A stretch of DNA of 33,329 nucleotides from Sulfurimonas sp. (GCF_028694605.1 NZ_JAQVKP010000019.1:1-33329), one strand, 5' to 3'. Counted from the stretch's first letter, positions 1 to 7,182 are shown. Notes: generated by a model from the letters alone, not told the origin. Numbers and translations: made by a program.

Positions 1-86
1 TCCATTCCGAACCCGGAAGCTAAGCCTCTCATCGCTGATAATACTGACCCTTACAGGGTTGGGAACGTAGGTCGCTGCCTAGTTGA
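1..86 (+). rRNA. rrf: 5S ribosomal RNA, 3' part (5' end cut by window edge)
   Basis: The window opens inside the conserved 5S segment CCATTCCGAACCCGGAAG (about 2-19), followed by the helix and loop E region and the 3' strand of helix I (TCGCTGCCTAG, about 72-82). A T-rich stretch begins just after (about 90-101), as expected for termination of an rRNA operon. The exact 3' end is estimated, because the 5' strand of helix I lies outside the window. Confidence 0.93.
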
Positions 87-142
87 TCATTTTTCTTCTT
101 TACTTATACAATCATTTAAATTCTTTTCTTGCTAAAAAACTC

Positions 143-172
143 TTGATTATAGTGATTCTTTTTTCATACAAT
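143..172 (+). promoter_or_regulatory. Candidate sigma70 promoter before the decayed SDR gene
   Basis: TTGATT (143-148) and TACAAT (167-172) are separated by 18 nt and lie upstream of an AGGAG ribosome binding site (189-193) and the ATG at 200. Campylobacterota promoters often have weak -35 boxes, so the -10 match is the main evidence. Confidence 0.45.
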
Positions 173-199
173 TTAATTATCAAATCATAGGAGTTTTTT

Positions 200-663
200 A
201 TGTCAAAAGTCGTTCTTATCGCGGGTGCAACATCAGGTATGGGAGAGCTTAGCGCTAAGTTTTTATCCGATAACGGTTACATAGTTTATGCAGGTTCAAG
301 AGATGCAACCGTTGCAGAGGGAAGTTCAAATCTAAAACATATATACATAGATGTTACAAATACGCAGTATAAAAGACGCTGTTGCAAAAATAATAAAAAA
401 TGAAGGCAAAATAGATGTTTTGGTAAATAATGCCGGTTTTGGGTTACTTGCTACTTTGGAAGAGGGAAGCGATGAGGAGATGTTTAAGCAGTTTGATGTA
501 AATGTTTTCGGACTTATAAAAACCTCAAGAGAAGTTCTGCCGTATATGAGAGAAGCTAAGAGCGATGTCATCATAAATATCAGTTCATTTTTAGGTAAAA
601 ATGATAAAGAGCATGAGCGATGAAGAGTTTGAAGCAAAAATCAAAGAAACTTTCAGTCTGTAG
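200..663 (+). pseudogene. Short-chain dehydrogenase/reductase (SDR) remnant, frameshifted and deleted
   Basis: The first frame gives a classic SDR N-terminus with the nucleotide-binding motif GATSGMG, as in VVLIAGATSGMGE, after a good AGGAG site. Near position 365 the frame breaks. Continuing in the frame of 351-623 restores the family: SIKDAVAKIIKNEGKIDVLV, then the NNAGFG motif and the strand IINISSFLG. Loss of about 2 nt near 365 would explain the break. After IINISS the expected active-site YxxxK segment is missing; the sequence jumps to an acidic and lysine-rich tail (SMSDEEFEAKIKETFSL, in another frame, ending near 663). The gene therefore has at least one frameshift and an internal deletion that removes the catalytic Tyr and Lys, so it cannot encode a working enzyme. 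It lies between an rRNA operon and further decayed genes. Confidence 0.85.
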
Positions 664-666
664 CAG

Positions 667-1110
667 ATGAAAATGCTGCTCTTTCATACTCTGCTTCTGG
701 TTATCATCGTTGTTGGTGCTATGATAACTATCGCTTATTTTACACCTCCGAAAAAAGTTCCGAACTATAGCGATGCAGAGTTAAGGGAGTTGGCTATAAA
801 CAAGGGGCATAAAGCGATGCCCTCCTCCTTGGATGAACTTATATCCCTTGTGGATGATATCTCCAATCCGATGACGAAGGAGAAGATAACGCTTGGAGAA
901 GAGCTTTTCTTCGATACAAATCTCTCAAAGAGCGGCAAAACAAGTTGCGCAACATGCCACTCTTTTGACAGAGACCTTAAAAATAGCGGCGCACTGCTAA
1001 AAATGCTCACGCAAAAAGAGCCAAAAACCAATGATTGCGCTTCATGCCATGATGAATCCCATCCGCAAAATGGCATAAAATTGTCCCGACATTTGAGGAG
1101 CGGGAAATAA
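667..1110 (+). pseudogene. Truncated dihaem cytochrome c peroxidase-like gene
   Basis: The 147-residue frame starts with a membrane anchor (about residues 4-25) and then reads like the N-terminus of a MauG/CcpA-type dihaem peroxidase: ITLGEELFFDTNLSKSG followed by the haem site CATCH. A second haem site, CASCH, follows only about 30 residues later, much closer than in an intact enzyme of roughly 320 residues or more. The frame then ends. The rest of the peroxidase (second haem domain and Ca-site region) is not seen downstream. A translated anchored dihaem fragment cannot be excluded, but the decayed neighbours on both sides favour a broken gene or a fusion of remnants. Confidence 0.7.
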
Positions 1111-1111
1111 T

Positions 1112-1649
1112 AATCTGGACGACAAAACAAAACACAAAAGTTATACAGACTGTCATATGATAAATCTTAAAGATGATAAATTTGTACTTCTAAAGAGAAC
1201 TTCAACCGATAGCGGAGTTGTAAAAATTATATAAAAGTTCACTATTTTTAGGCGCAGGACATTATATATCAAATCAAACGGCATGGCTGATTTTAGAGAA
1301 TTATGGCTTGAAATTTAGGTAAAAGACAAAGACGGCGAACTCGAAAGCGACGGAAACATTGAGGACGGAAGCAGACTTTTTCAAAAAATGTTCGGCGATG
1401 AAAACTCTAAACTGTTGGGCTTTTATTTTGGAAGTATAAAACTCTTCTTAATGATACGAGAATACCAACAAGAGAGAGAAGAGCAAAAAGCTTGCACTAG
1501 ACAAAGGAACAAAATATCCAGTTTGGGTAAGCGTGAAATTTAACTTTAAAATCTATCCACACTTAGTAGCCAGTGCCATAAGAAATGTCTTCCCTGCTCT
1601 TGGTAATCCGACTGCTGTCGAACTTGCAAGAGCAAAAAAGAAGTTTTAG
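1112..1649 (+). pseudogene. Remnants of a multihaem cytochrome-like gene
   Basis: No long frame is open here, but three frames carry pieces that together resemble the C-terminal part of bacterial multihaem c-type cytochromes. Seen in order: YTDCHMINLKDDKFVLL (1112-1234); FRELWLEI, then an in-frame TAG at 1316-1318, then VKDKDGELESDGNIEDGSRL in the same frame (a GAG to TAG change would explain the stop); NDTRIPTRE in a shifted frame; and after another shift YPVWVSVKFNFKIYPHL to the stop at 1647-1649. The pattern WLEvevkDxdG, DGNI, DTRIP is what I associate with this cytochrome family. Several frameshifts and one nonsense codon make it non-functional. It may belong to the same ancestral locus as the peroxidase fragment before it. 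Confidence 0.6.
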
Positions 1650-1685
1650 TTTAGCACATTGTGCAAAACTTGAAGCAAAGAGCTA

Positions 1686-2087
1686 CTAGTGCTTTTCTTT
1701 ACCATGCTGCAACTCTTTTACAATCGCAGCTCTTAAAGCATCCAGCTCACTTTGAGGTATGTTATCTTTAGAACACGTAATATGCTCTTTGGCGATAGAA
1801 ACCGTTGTCGAACGCATCGTACCATCAATGACTTTTTCAGCAATTAAAGCGTTTGATTTGAACTCAGTCATTCTCCAACCCTCTTTTTTTCCGGCTTTTC
1901 CTATTGCTTCCAAAGCACTTTTTGAATCAAGATGCCCGATATAAATTGCAGTTTTACATATACCTGCATCTTCATTCACGTGTGCCCCCATATTTGCATC
2001 GCTAGAGACACTGCTCTTTACACTACATCCCGTTGTTAACATTGCCGCTACTATAGAAATTGCAGCAACCGATATCACCTTATTCAT
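1686..2087 (-). CDS. Small predicted lipoprotein of unknown function
   Basis: This encodes a 133-residue protein starting MNKVIS. The start is chosen because GGGAGG sits just before this ATG; a longer in-frame TTG start would put the Shine-Dalgarno inside the coding region. The N-terminus is a signal peptide ending in the lipobox LTTGC, so it is probably lipidated at that Cys and anchored to a membrane. Two further Cys occur in the mature part (ICKTAIY and ITCSKDN) and could form a disulfide. I do not recognise the family. It is transcribed away from the nor operon and separated from it by the divergent small membrane gene, so no role in denitrification can be inferred. Confidence 0.8.
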   Translation of the reverse strand: MNKVISVAAISIVAAMLTTGCSVKSSVSSDANMGAHVNEDAGICKTAIYIGHLDSKSALEAIGKAGKKEGWRMTEFKSNALIAEKVIDGTMRSTTVSIAKEHITCSKDNIPQSELDALRAAIVKELQHGKEKH

Positions 2088-2133
2088 AACCGCCTCCCTC
2101 AATTTTTGTTTTTATGAATTTTTTTCAAAATTA

Positions 2134-2163
2134 ATTCTACATTAAAAAAAATTAATGAATCAA
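2134..2163 (-). promoter_or_regulatory. Candidate sigma70 promoter for the lipoprotein gene
   Basis: Read on the minus strand, TTGATT (2163-2158) and TAGAAT (2139-2134) are 18 nt apart, about 47 nt upstream of the lipoprotein ATG. The spacing is good but the region is very AT-rich, so chance matches are likely. Confidence 0.4.
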
Positions 2164-2166
2164 TGA

Positions 2167-2172
2167 TATAAT
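2167..2172 (+). promoter_or_regulatory. Candidate -10 box (TATAAT) for the 64-residue membrane protein gene
   Basis: A perfect TATAAT lies 45 nt before the ATG at 2218. It is divergent from, and adjacent to, the candidate promoter of the lipoprotein gene. No convincing -35 box is visible. Confidence 0.4.
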
Positions 2173-2217
2173 AATAGAGATAAAACAAAATTTAAATTAA
2201 AAATAAAGAGTTGGAAA

Positions 2218-2412
2218 ATGAGCATACAAGACTTGGTAATAGTTGGCGTAATGAGTGTTCCGATGTTGATGTTTTCTGTTTTTCCAGGGATTTGGCTTGG
2301 CGATTATCTCGAGAGCAAACACCAGATAGAAGAGCAATCCAAGCGCGCTGTTGTTATTTCTACGACACTGCTCTTTGCATTTACCCTCTCCAGTATGATT
2401 CACTTCTTTTAA
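2218..2412 (+). CDS. Small two-span membrane protein, unknown function
   Basis: The 64-residue product starts MSIQDLVIVG. It has two hydrophobic segments (about residues 5-27 and 46-63) joined by a charged loop (ESKHQIEEQSKR), so it should be a hairpin in the inner membrane. A longer overlapping frame starting at 2211 looks like a shadow, because it loses this pattern. The ribosome binding site is weak (GTTGGAAA just before the ATG). It has its own candidate -10 box and is followed by an inverted repeat, so it may be monocistronic. It lies just upstream of the nor promoter, but nothing in it points to a specific role. No family recognised. Confidence 0.6.
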   Translation: MSIQDLVIVGVMSVPMLMFSVFPGIWLGDYLESKHQIEEQSKRAVVISTTLLFAFTLSSMIHFF

Positions 2413-2431
2413 TACATTTTCCTTATATAAA

Positions 2432-2482
2432 GAAACACACTGCTTATTAATCCTAAAATTATGTAAATTTTGAGTGTGTTTC
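2432..2482 (+). terminator. Inverted repeat downstream of the small membrane protein gene
   Basis: GAAACACACT (2432-2441) and AGTGTGTTTC (2473-2482) are perfectly complementary over 10 bp. The 31-nt loop contains a second hairpin, AAAATT (2455-2460) with AATTTT (2466-2471). No clear T-run follows, so it could be a transcript-end structure or an operator rather than a strong intrinsic terminator. Confidence 0.45.
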
Positions 2483-2536
2483 GTATTGTTACACAAATAA
2501 TAAAACAAACCTTAATTTTTAAATTACCTAAAAAAA

Positions 2537-2550
2537 TTGATATAAATCAA
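2537..2550 (+). promoter_or_regulatory. FNR/DNR/NNR-type operator, perfect consensus
   Basis: TTGATATAAATCAA matches the Crp/FNR-family site TTGAT-N4-ATCAA exactly. Its centre (2543.5) is 41.5 nt before a predicted start site near 2585, the class II activator position. Such sites control denitrification genes through FNR (O2) or DNR/NNR (NO) regulators in many bacteria. Which regulator acts here cannot be told from sequence; none is encoded in the window. Confidence 0.85.
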
Positions 2551-2572
2551 CTGTTTTTAAACTAATTCAGAC

Positions 2573-2578
2573 TAAACT
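2573..2578 (+). promoter_or_regulatory. -10 box (TAAACT) of the nor operon promoter
   Basis: TAAACT lies 22 nt after the FNR-type box. The FNR box occupies the place of a -35 element, as in activator-dependent class II promoters. The predicted leader to the first gene is about 35 nt and ends with a strong GGGGAG site (2610-2615). Confidence 0.55.
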
Positions 2579-2620
2579 TCTCTTGATTCTGAAAAATGTA
2601 ATAAGAGAAGGGGAGATGCA

Positions 2621-2947
2621 ATGGTTGATGAAGCTTTAATGTCACGTGACATTCTTGTGGATGATTTTTTAACAATATTTGTATCTTCTACGCTTGTGTT
2701 GGTATTTGGAGGATTCTATGTTGGTATATATACGGCTGTAAAAGTTAAACTTCTCAAGAAATGGGCTATGCCTTTTGGATACATTTTTTGGGTGTTAACT
2801 GCTTATTGTTTGTATCTGATGGGAAGTTTAATGCATGTAAATGAACTTACGGCTAAAGCTTTGGTAGTTGCTGCAATTGGATTGTTATTGCTTCCGCATG
2901 CAGTCTATTACATGCAAGATCATGTTCATGAAGAGAATGAACATTAA
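2621..2947 (+). CDS. Three-span membrane protein, first gene of the nor operon
   Basis: The 108-residue protein has three predicted membrane segments (about residues 15-38, 48-68 and 79-97) and a His/Glu-rich C-terminal tail (HVHEENEH). It is the first gene after the FNR-type promoter, has a strong GGGGAG site, and ends 37 nt before norC. The context makes it an accessory or assembly factor, or an extra subunit, of the NO reductase. It is not similar by eye to NorE or NorF. The acidic His-rich tail could bind metal, but that is speculation. Its presence is well supported by promoter, ribosome binding site and operon layout; its function is unknown. Confidence 0.8.
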   Translation: MVDEALMSRDILVDDFLTIFVSSTLVLVFGGFYVGIYTAVKVKLLKKWAMPFGYIFWVLTAYCLYLMGSLMHVNELTAKALVVAAIGLLLLPHAVYYMQDHVHEENEH

Positions 2948-2984
2948 TTTATATATATTGACCCATAATTTATAGGAGGGTATA

Positions 2985-3671
2985 GTGGCTAAAAGATCCG
3001 TATGGAGTGACAATCGCTTCTGGCAACGCACAGCAGCGTGGATTACAGGTTTTGCTTCAGTTCTACTTATTTGGTTGACATTTGATACAAGTGCTCAAAT
3101 CTCAATGGGTACTGATGCAGACATACAAAATGGTGTAACTAAAAGGGTTCCGGCACCTACAGTTATTAATTACAAGGTTACTTACGAGTTCAACAAGAAG
3201 CGTCAGCATGAGATTCCGGTTATTGGTGGAATGAATGCAGAGGGAACTTCGGCTTTCCAAGAAAAAGAGAAATTTTTTGGTAGAGATGACTGGAGTGAAG
3301 CAGAAGCTGCTGAATTACTTCGTTTAGGTAAACTAGGTTCACAGGCTAAAAACTGTATGAACTGCCATACACTGCTTGGAAACGGTGCATACTATGCTCC
3401 GGACTTAACAAAAGCTTGGTTAGATCCGGCATGGGGACCTAATGGTTCAATGCAAGCTATGACAGGAAAAAGCACAAAAGAGGAAGCGATGGCTGAGTTC
3501 TTACAACATCCGTCTCAATATCCGACACATGCTCGTATGATGCCAAATCTTGGTATTACTGCTGAAGAAGCAAAAGGCTTGGTTGCTTTCCTAAAACACA
3601 TGGCATCAATCGATTCAAATGGTTTCCCAAGAAACTTTGGAAAAATGCAAGGAGCGGTAAATGGCAAATAG
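2985..3671 (+). CDS. norC: Nitric oxide reductase cytochrome c subunit NorC
   Basis: NorC passes electrons from periplasmic cytochromes to NorB for 2 NO + 2 e- + 2 H+ to N2O + H2O. The 228-residue protein has an N-terminal membrane anchor (about residues 15-33) and a periplasmic monohaem domain with the site CMNCH (C124, C127, H128) in the typical NorC setting NCMNCHTLLGNGAYYAPDL. The likely axial Met lies in HARMMPNLG (185-186). The start is GTG, preceded by a strong AGGAGG with ideal spacing. The end overlaps norB by 11 nt, implying coupled translation. At 228 residues it is longer than many NorC proteins (about 150); the extra length lies between the anchor and the haem site (about residues 35-120). 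Confidence 0.96.
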   Translation: MAKRSVWSDNRFWQRTAAWITGFASVLLIWLTFDTSAQISMGTDADIQNGVTKRVPAPTVINYKVTYEFNKKRQHEIPVIGGMNAEGTSAFQEKEKFFGRDDWSEAEAAELLRLGKLGSQAKNCMNCHTLLGNGAYYAPDLTKAWLDPAWGPNGSMQAMTGKSTKEEAMAEFLQHPSQYPTHARMMPNLGITAEEAKGLVAFLKHMASIDSNGFPRNFGKMQGAVNGK

Positions 3672-5085
3672 TTATTTAAAATCTGAATCTAAAAAGTTAG
3701 CGACATGGTATTTTACTGTTGCAGCGATTCTTTTTGGTGCACAGTTGCTTTTTGGACTTGTTGCTGCGGCGCAGTATGTTATTCCGGGTTTCTTGTTTGA
3801 ATTACTAGACTTCTCTGTATCAAGAATGCTACACATCAATGCACTTGTTGTATGGATGGTTTTTGCGATGTTTGGTTCTGTTTACTGGTTATTACCTGAT
3901 GAGACTGGTATTGAAACTGTCGGTATCGGTATGGGTAAACTCCTTTTCTGGATATTTACTGCAGCTGTAACTGTTGTTGTTCTCGTATATCTCTTCATCC
4001 AAGTCGGACCTGCAGATGAGACAACTATCTGGTTCATTAACGAAGGTCGTGAGTATATCGAAGCACCACGTTGGGCTGACTTAGGTATTACTGTTGTTGC
4101 ACTTGGTTTCGTTGCAAACCTTTTCATGACAGGTATGAAGGGTAACCGCTCTGGTATCGTTACTGTTCTTATGGCAGACATGATTGCTTTTGCTGGTTTA
4201 TACTTAACAGGTATGTTCTACACTGACAACATCTCTATCGACCAATTCTGGTGGTGGTGGGTTATTCACCTTTGGGTTGAAGCTACTTGGGAAGTTTTCG
4301 TTGGTTCAATCGCTGCTTATGGTCTAATCACTATGATTGGTGCACACCGTAAAGTTGTTGAAATGTGGTTATGGATTGAAGTAACTATGTTGTTTGGTTC
4401 TGGTATCCTTGGTCTTGGTCACCACTACTTCTGGATCGGTACACCTGAGTATTGGTGGGAAATCGGTGCGTTGTTCTCAGCTCTTGAGCCACTTCCACTT
4501 GTTGCAATGTTTATCCACGTTCTTTATGACTGGGGAAAAATGCAAGGAGAAGAGGATGCGAAAGGTCAGGCTATTTCTGTTATCACAAACAAGCCGGCAT
4601 TTACTTGGTTCGTTCTTAATGCATTTGGTAACTTCTTGGGTGCTGGTATCTGGGGATTCTTCCACACATTACCACAAGTAAACCTTTATACACACGGAAC
4701 ACAGTTCACATCTGCTCACGGACACTTAGCGTTCTTTGGAGCTTATGCAACTATTCTTGTGGGTATGATGTATATGGCTGTACAAGGCAAAAACGGTATC
4801 AAAATTCTTAACAACACAAGATCAACAATTTTTGCTACAAGCATGATTGTAGGCGGTGTTGTAGGTATGACTGTTGCGCTTACAATTGCAGGATACTCTG
4901 ATGTTATCATCTCTCGTGCACAAATGGGTGCTACATGGGCAGGTTACTTTGATGCTCAAGCAACTACTTGGTTAACACAAGGTATGATTTGGAGACTTCT
5001 CATGGGTGTTATAACATTCGTAGGTTTCCTATTCTTAGCGAAAGATTTATTGACAACCGGTAAATCTGCTAATCACGTAAGATAA
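3661..5085 (+). CDS. norB: Nitric oxide reductase catalytic subunit NorB (cNor type)
   Basis: NorB is the membrane haem b/b3-FeB subunit that reduces NO to N2O. All diagnostic residues are visible: low-spin haem ligands H58 (RMLHINALVVW) and H355; haem b3 ligand H353 (SAHGHLAFFGAY); FeB ligands H203 (VIHLWVEATWE), H254 and H255 (GLGHHYFWIG); and the glutamates E207 and E276 (SALEPLPL). The spacing matches Pseudomonas aeruginosa NorB with an offset of about four. There are about 12 membrane spans, and 474 residues is normal. It lacks the N-terminal extension of quinol-type qNor, in agreement with the separate norC. Codons are biased to GGT and CGT, as in highly expressed genes. A 54-residue gene follows 10 nt later. 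Confidence 0.97.
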   Translation: MANSYLKSESKKLATWYFTVAAILFGAQLLFGLVAAAQYVIPGFLFELLDFSVSRMLHINALVVWMVFAMFGSVYWLLPDETGIETVGIGMGKLLFWIFTAAVTVVVLVYLFIQVGPADETTIWFINEGREYIEAPRWADLGITVVALGFVANLFMTGMKGNRSGIVTVLMADMIAFAGLYLTGMFYTDNISIDQFWWWWVIHLWVEATWEVFVGSIAAYGLITMIGAHRKVVEMWLWIEVTMLFGSGILGLGHHYFWIGTPEYWWEIGALFSALEPLPLVAMFIHVLYDWGKMQGEEDAKGQAISVITNKPAFTWFVLNAFGNFLGAGIWGFFHTLPQVNLYTHGTQFTSAHGHLAFFGAYATILVGMMYMAVQGKNGIKILNNTRSTIFATSMIVGGVVGMTVALTIAGYSDVIISRAQMGATWAGYFDAQATTWLTQGMIWRLLMGVITFVGFLFLAKDLLTTGKSANHVR

Positions 5086-5095
5086 GGAGAATAAG

Positions 5096-5260
5096 ATGAA
5101 CGCAATGTTTGAACCATTTACAGATGTAGTGCCAAGTTTTTTTGGCACACTTGCACAAGGACCGTTAACACTAACGATTTTCTTGCATACTGTAATTGTA
5201 CTTCCAATGATTTGGATTTACAAGCAAGAAAAAGCGCGTCTTGAGCAAGAGGGCAACTAA
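5096..5260 (+). CDS. Small single-span membrane protein downstream of norB (possible Nor subunit)
   Basis: This 54-residue frame starts MNAMFEPFTDVVPSFFG at 5096 and ends with TAA at 5258-5260. An AAGGAG site lies 9 nt before the ATG and the gene begins 10 nt after the norB stop. One hydrophobic segment (about residues 24-42, LTLTIFLHTVIVLPMIWIY) is followed by a charged tail (KQEKARLEQEGN), giving a topology like the small CcoQ/FixQ-type subunits of haem-copper oxidases. I infer a small subunit or stability factor of NO reductase. No known family could be confirmed by eye. Confidence 0.8.
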   Translation: MNAMFEPFTDVVPSFFGTLAQGPLTLTIFLHTVIVLPMIWIYKQEKARLEQEGN

Positions 5261-5274
5261 AAAAATCTAAAGTT

Positions 5275-5299
5275 CTCAGGGCCCACATCGGGCCTTGAG
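5275..5299 (+). terminator. GC-rich hairpin between the nor genes and nirS
   Basis: CTCAGGGCCC (5275-5284), loop ACATC, GGGCCTTGAG (5290-5299) make a 10-bp stem with one G-T wobble, followed by GTTTTAG. A second small hairpin, CAGAC-GTAAAA-GTCTG (5315-5330), follows just before the nirS ribosome binding site. With no run of more than four T, the first may be a partial terminator or an mRNA processing or stability structure that lets nor and nirS differ in expression. Confidence 0.6.
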
Positions 5300-5361
5300 G
5301 TTTTAGTGTAGTTTCAGACGTAAAAGTCTGTATGTATATCTATTTTAGAAGGAGAAATAAA

Positions 5362-7002
5362 ATGAGATTAAACAAATTAGCAATGTCAGTAGCAGCTATC
5401 GCGGTTGTTGCTTCAGGTTTAGCGGCAGATACATCTGCAATGGATGTTGAAAAAGTATTTGAGAAAGAGTGTCAAGGTTGTCACGGTCCTAACCACGAGG
5501 GTGGTGTTGGTTCTGACTTACGTCCAGCTGTAACAGCAAAGAAAAATGCTTATGAACTTGCTGCAACTATCCTAAACGGTAAAGCGGGAACTGCAATGCC
5601 TCCGTTTAAAGAGAAGTTCTCAAAAGCTGATGCTGATAAAATGGTTGACTATATCCAACACTTTAAAGGTAGAAAAATCAACCAACTTACACTTGATACT
5701 GTAAAAAGTGGTTGGAAAAAACTTAACGACAGAATGGAGTTCTTCAAAAAGTACCCAAATCCTGCTGATGTTAAGAAGAACACTGATATCTGTTTCGTAA
5801 CTGAGCGTGATGCTGAGCGTGTTGCTTTCGTTGACGGTACAACGGGTAAAATTTTATCTAAGCACCCAGCTGGTTTTGCGGTTCACGTAACAGTTACAAA
5901 CAAGCGTCAACCACGTTATGCTTACTCAATCTCTCGTTCAGGTTTAGTAACAATGTTCGACTTAAATACTCCGGGTCAACAAAAAATTGCTGAGTGTCAA
6001 GTTGGATCTGAGTCTCGCGGACTTGCAGTTTCTCCAGATGGTAAATACCTAATGGCTGGTAACTATACTCCGGGTGGTGCTATCCTTATGGATGCTATGA
6101 CACTAGAGCCGTTAAAAGTTTACCCAACTTCAAGTGTTATCAAGCCTAACGGTGACATCGATTCATCTCGTGTTGCAGGTATTTTCGATACTCCATACGG
6201 TCCTTATATCGCATTTGCACTTAAAGACGGCGGACACGTTTATATCGTAGATTACTCTAAGCCAGGGTTCCCAATCGTTGGTGATATTCCAAACATCGGT
6301 GATATTCTTCACGATGGTTTCTTGAATGAAGGTAAAGAGATTGGTCGTTACCTATTCATCGCTTCTCAAGGAAGTGACGTAGTCGGTGTTGTTGACTTCA
6401 AAACTAAATCTTTAGTAACTAAAATCTATACAGGTCCAGCATCTAAGCCACACCCAGGTCAAGGTTCTTCTTGGTTCAATGAGACTCTAGGTAAGCAACT
6501 TGGTGCAACTGTTAACATGAACTTAGGTCAAGTAACAATCTGGGATGACCACTTCGATGTTATTCGTCATATCCCAACAGGCGGTGGCGGTCTATTCGTT
6601 GGTACATCTGAGCATACACCATTTATCTGGGCAGACAACGTTCTTGGATCAAGCAATGTTTGGAATCAAGTTCACTTAATCAACAAGCAAACTCTTGAGC
6701 TAGACAGAATCATCACTGTTGGTACAACAGAAGGTACTGTAACAGATCCTGTAACTCATAAAGTACTTTACAAGTGGAAAGTTCCAACTGTAAAAGATGC
6801 TAAGGGTGAAGCGGTAGTTCCTAGAATTCTTCACGCTGAGCCTGCAAACCACGGTCACTGGACTATGATTTCTGAGTGGAATGCTGGTCGTATCGGTATC
6901 TATGAAGCAAAAACTGGTAACTTTGTGAAGTACATCGAAGGACTTACAACTCCTACATTTACTTACTCTATCGAGCACAGACAAACTATTCCAGGTGCAT
7001 AA
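5362..7002 (+). CDS. nirS: Cytochrome cd1 nitrite reductase NirS
   Basis: NirS reduces nitrite to NO in the periplasm. The start at 5362 is chosen because AAGGAG lies just before it and it opens a signal peptide (MRLNKLAMSVAAIAVVASG, cleavage near residue 22); an upstream in-frame ATG at 5332 would add ten charged residues. The mature 546-residue precursor has a cytochrome c domain with haem site CQGCH (C37, C40, H41) and likely ligand M79 (TAMPPF), then an eight-bladed d1-haem propeller. The d1 proximal ligand is H175 (GFAVHVTV), and the active-site pair is H317 (ILHDGF) and H364 (KPHPGQG), matching H182, H327 and H369 of P. aeruginosa by context. That both catalytic His are kept argues against the NirN paralogue. 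Codon bias suggests high expression. Confidence 0.95.
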   Translation: MRLNKLAMSVAAIAVVASGLAADTSAMDVEKVFEKECQGCHGPNHEGGVGSDLRPAVTAKKNAYELAATILNGKAGTAMPPFKEKFSKADADKMVDYIQHFKGRKINQLTLDTVKSGWKKLNDRMEFFKKYPNPADVKKNTDICFVTERDAERVAFVDGTTGKILSKHPAGFAVHVTVTNKRQPRYAYSISRSGLVTMFDLNTPGQQKIAECQVGSESRGLAVSPDGKYLMAGNYTPGGAILMDAMTLEPLKVYPTSSVIKPNGDIDSSRVAGIFDTPYGPYIAFALKDGGHVYIVDYSKPGFPIVGDIPNIGDILHDGFLNEGKEIGRYLFIASQGSDVVGVVDFKTKSLVTKIYTGPASKPHPGQGSSWFNETLGKQLGATVNMNLGQVTIWDDHFDVIRHIPTGGGGLFVGTSEHTPFIWADNVLGSSNVWNQVHLINKQTLELDRIITVGTTEGTVTDPVTHKVLYKWKVPTVKDAKGEAVVPRILHAEPANHGHWTMISEWNAGRIGIYEAKTGNFVKYIEGLTTPTFTYSIEHRQTIPGA

Positions 7003-7010
7003 TGTACACC

Positions 7011-7031
7011 TTCTCTCCCTTTGGGGGAGAA
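7011..7031 (+). terminator. Hairpin after nirS
   Basis: TTCTCTCCC (7011-7019), loop TTT, GGGGGAGAA (7023-7031) form a 9-bp stem with one wobble pair, 9 nt after the nirS stop. There is no T-run right after the stem on the plus strand, so it may slow or process the transcript rather than end it fully. It would separate abundant nirS mRNA from the biosynthesis genes. Confidence 0.6.
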
Positions 7032-7141
7032 AATCAACACTTCTTTACCCATGTATCCAAAACCATTTTTTTAGCCCGCATTTAAATAGTAAAAAATGAT
7101 TTTATTGACATTTATAAGCCATTATTCAAGCTTAGTTTAGC

Positions 7142-7147
7142 TACAAT
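7142..7147 (+). promoter_or_regulatory. Candidate -10 box (TACAAT) for the nirC-nirJ-nirF-nirE unit
   Basis: TACAAT lies 36 nt before the ATG at 7183, in the only AT-rich gap (7032-7182) between nirS and the biosynthesis genes. TTGACA at 7105-7110 is 31 nt away, too far to be its -35 box. No FNR-type site is seen here. Confidence 0.4.
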
Positions 7148-7182
7148 AAAAACCAAATAACAACTTTGAAAAAAGAGAAATA

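Noticed and set aside
351..623. A 90-residue open frame as a separate gene
   Set aside because: It continues the SDR fold from the frame of 200-403 and lacks a start region of its own, so it is part of one frameshifted pseudogene.
2197..2508. A 103-residue minus-strand frame over the small membrane protein gene
   Set aside because: It is polar, Asn/His-rich and not protein-like, and overlaps a better gene with promoter and membrane pattern on the plus strand.
5362..7002. NirN rather than NirS
   Set aside because: Both active-site His (H317, H364) and the d1 ligand H175 are kept, and the gene is in the nirS position with strong codon bias.
7105..7147. TTGACA with TACAAT as a standard sigma70 promoter
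   Set aside because: The two hexamers are 31 nt apart, far from the 16-18 nt needed.
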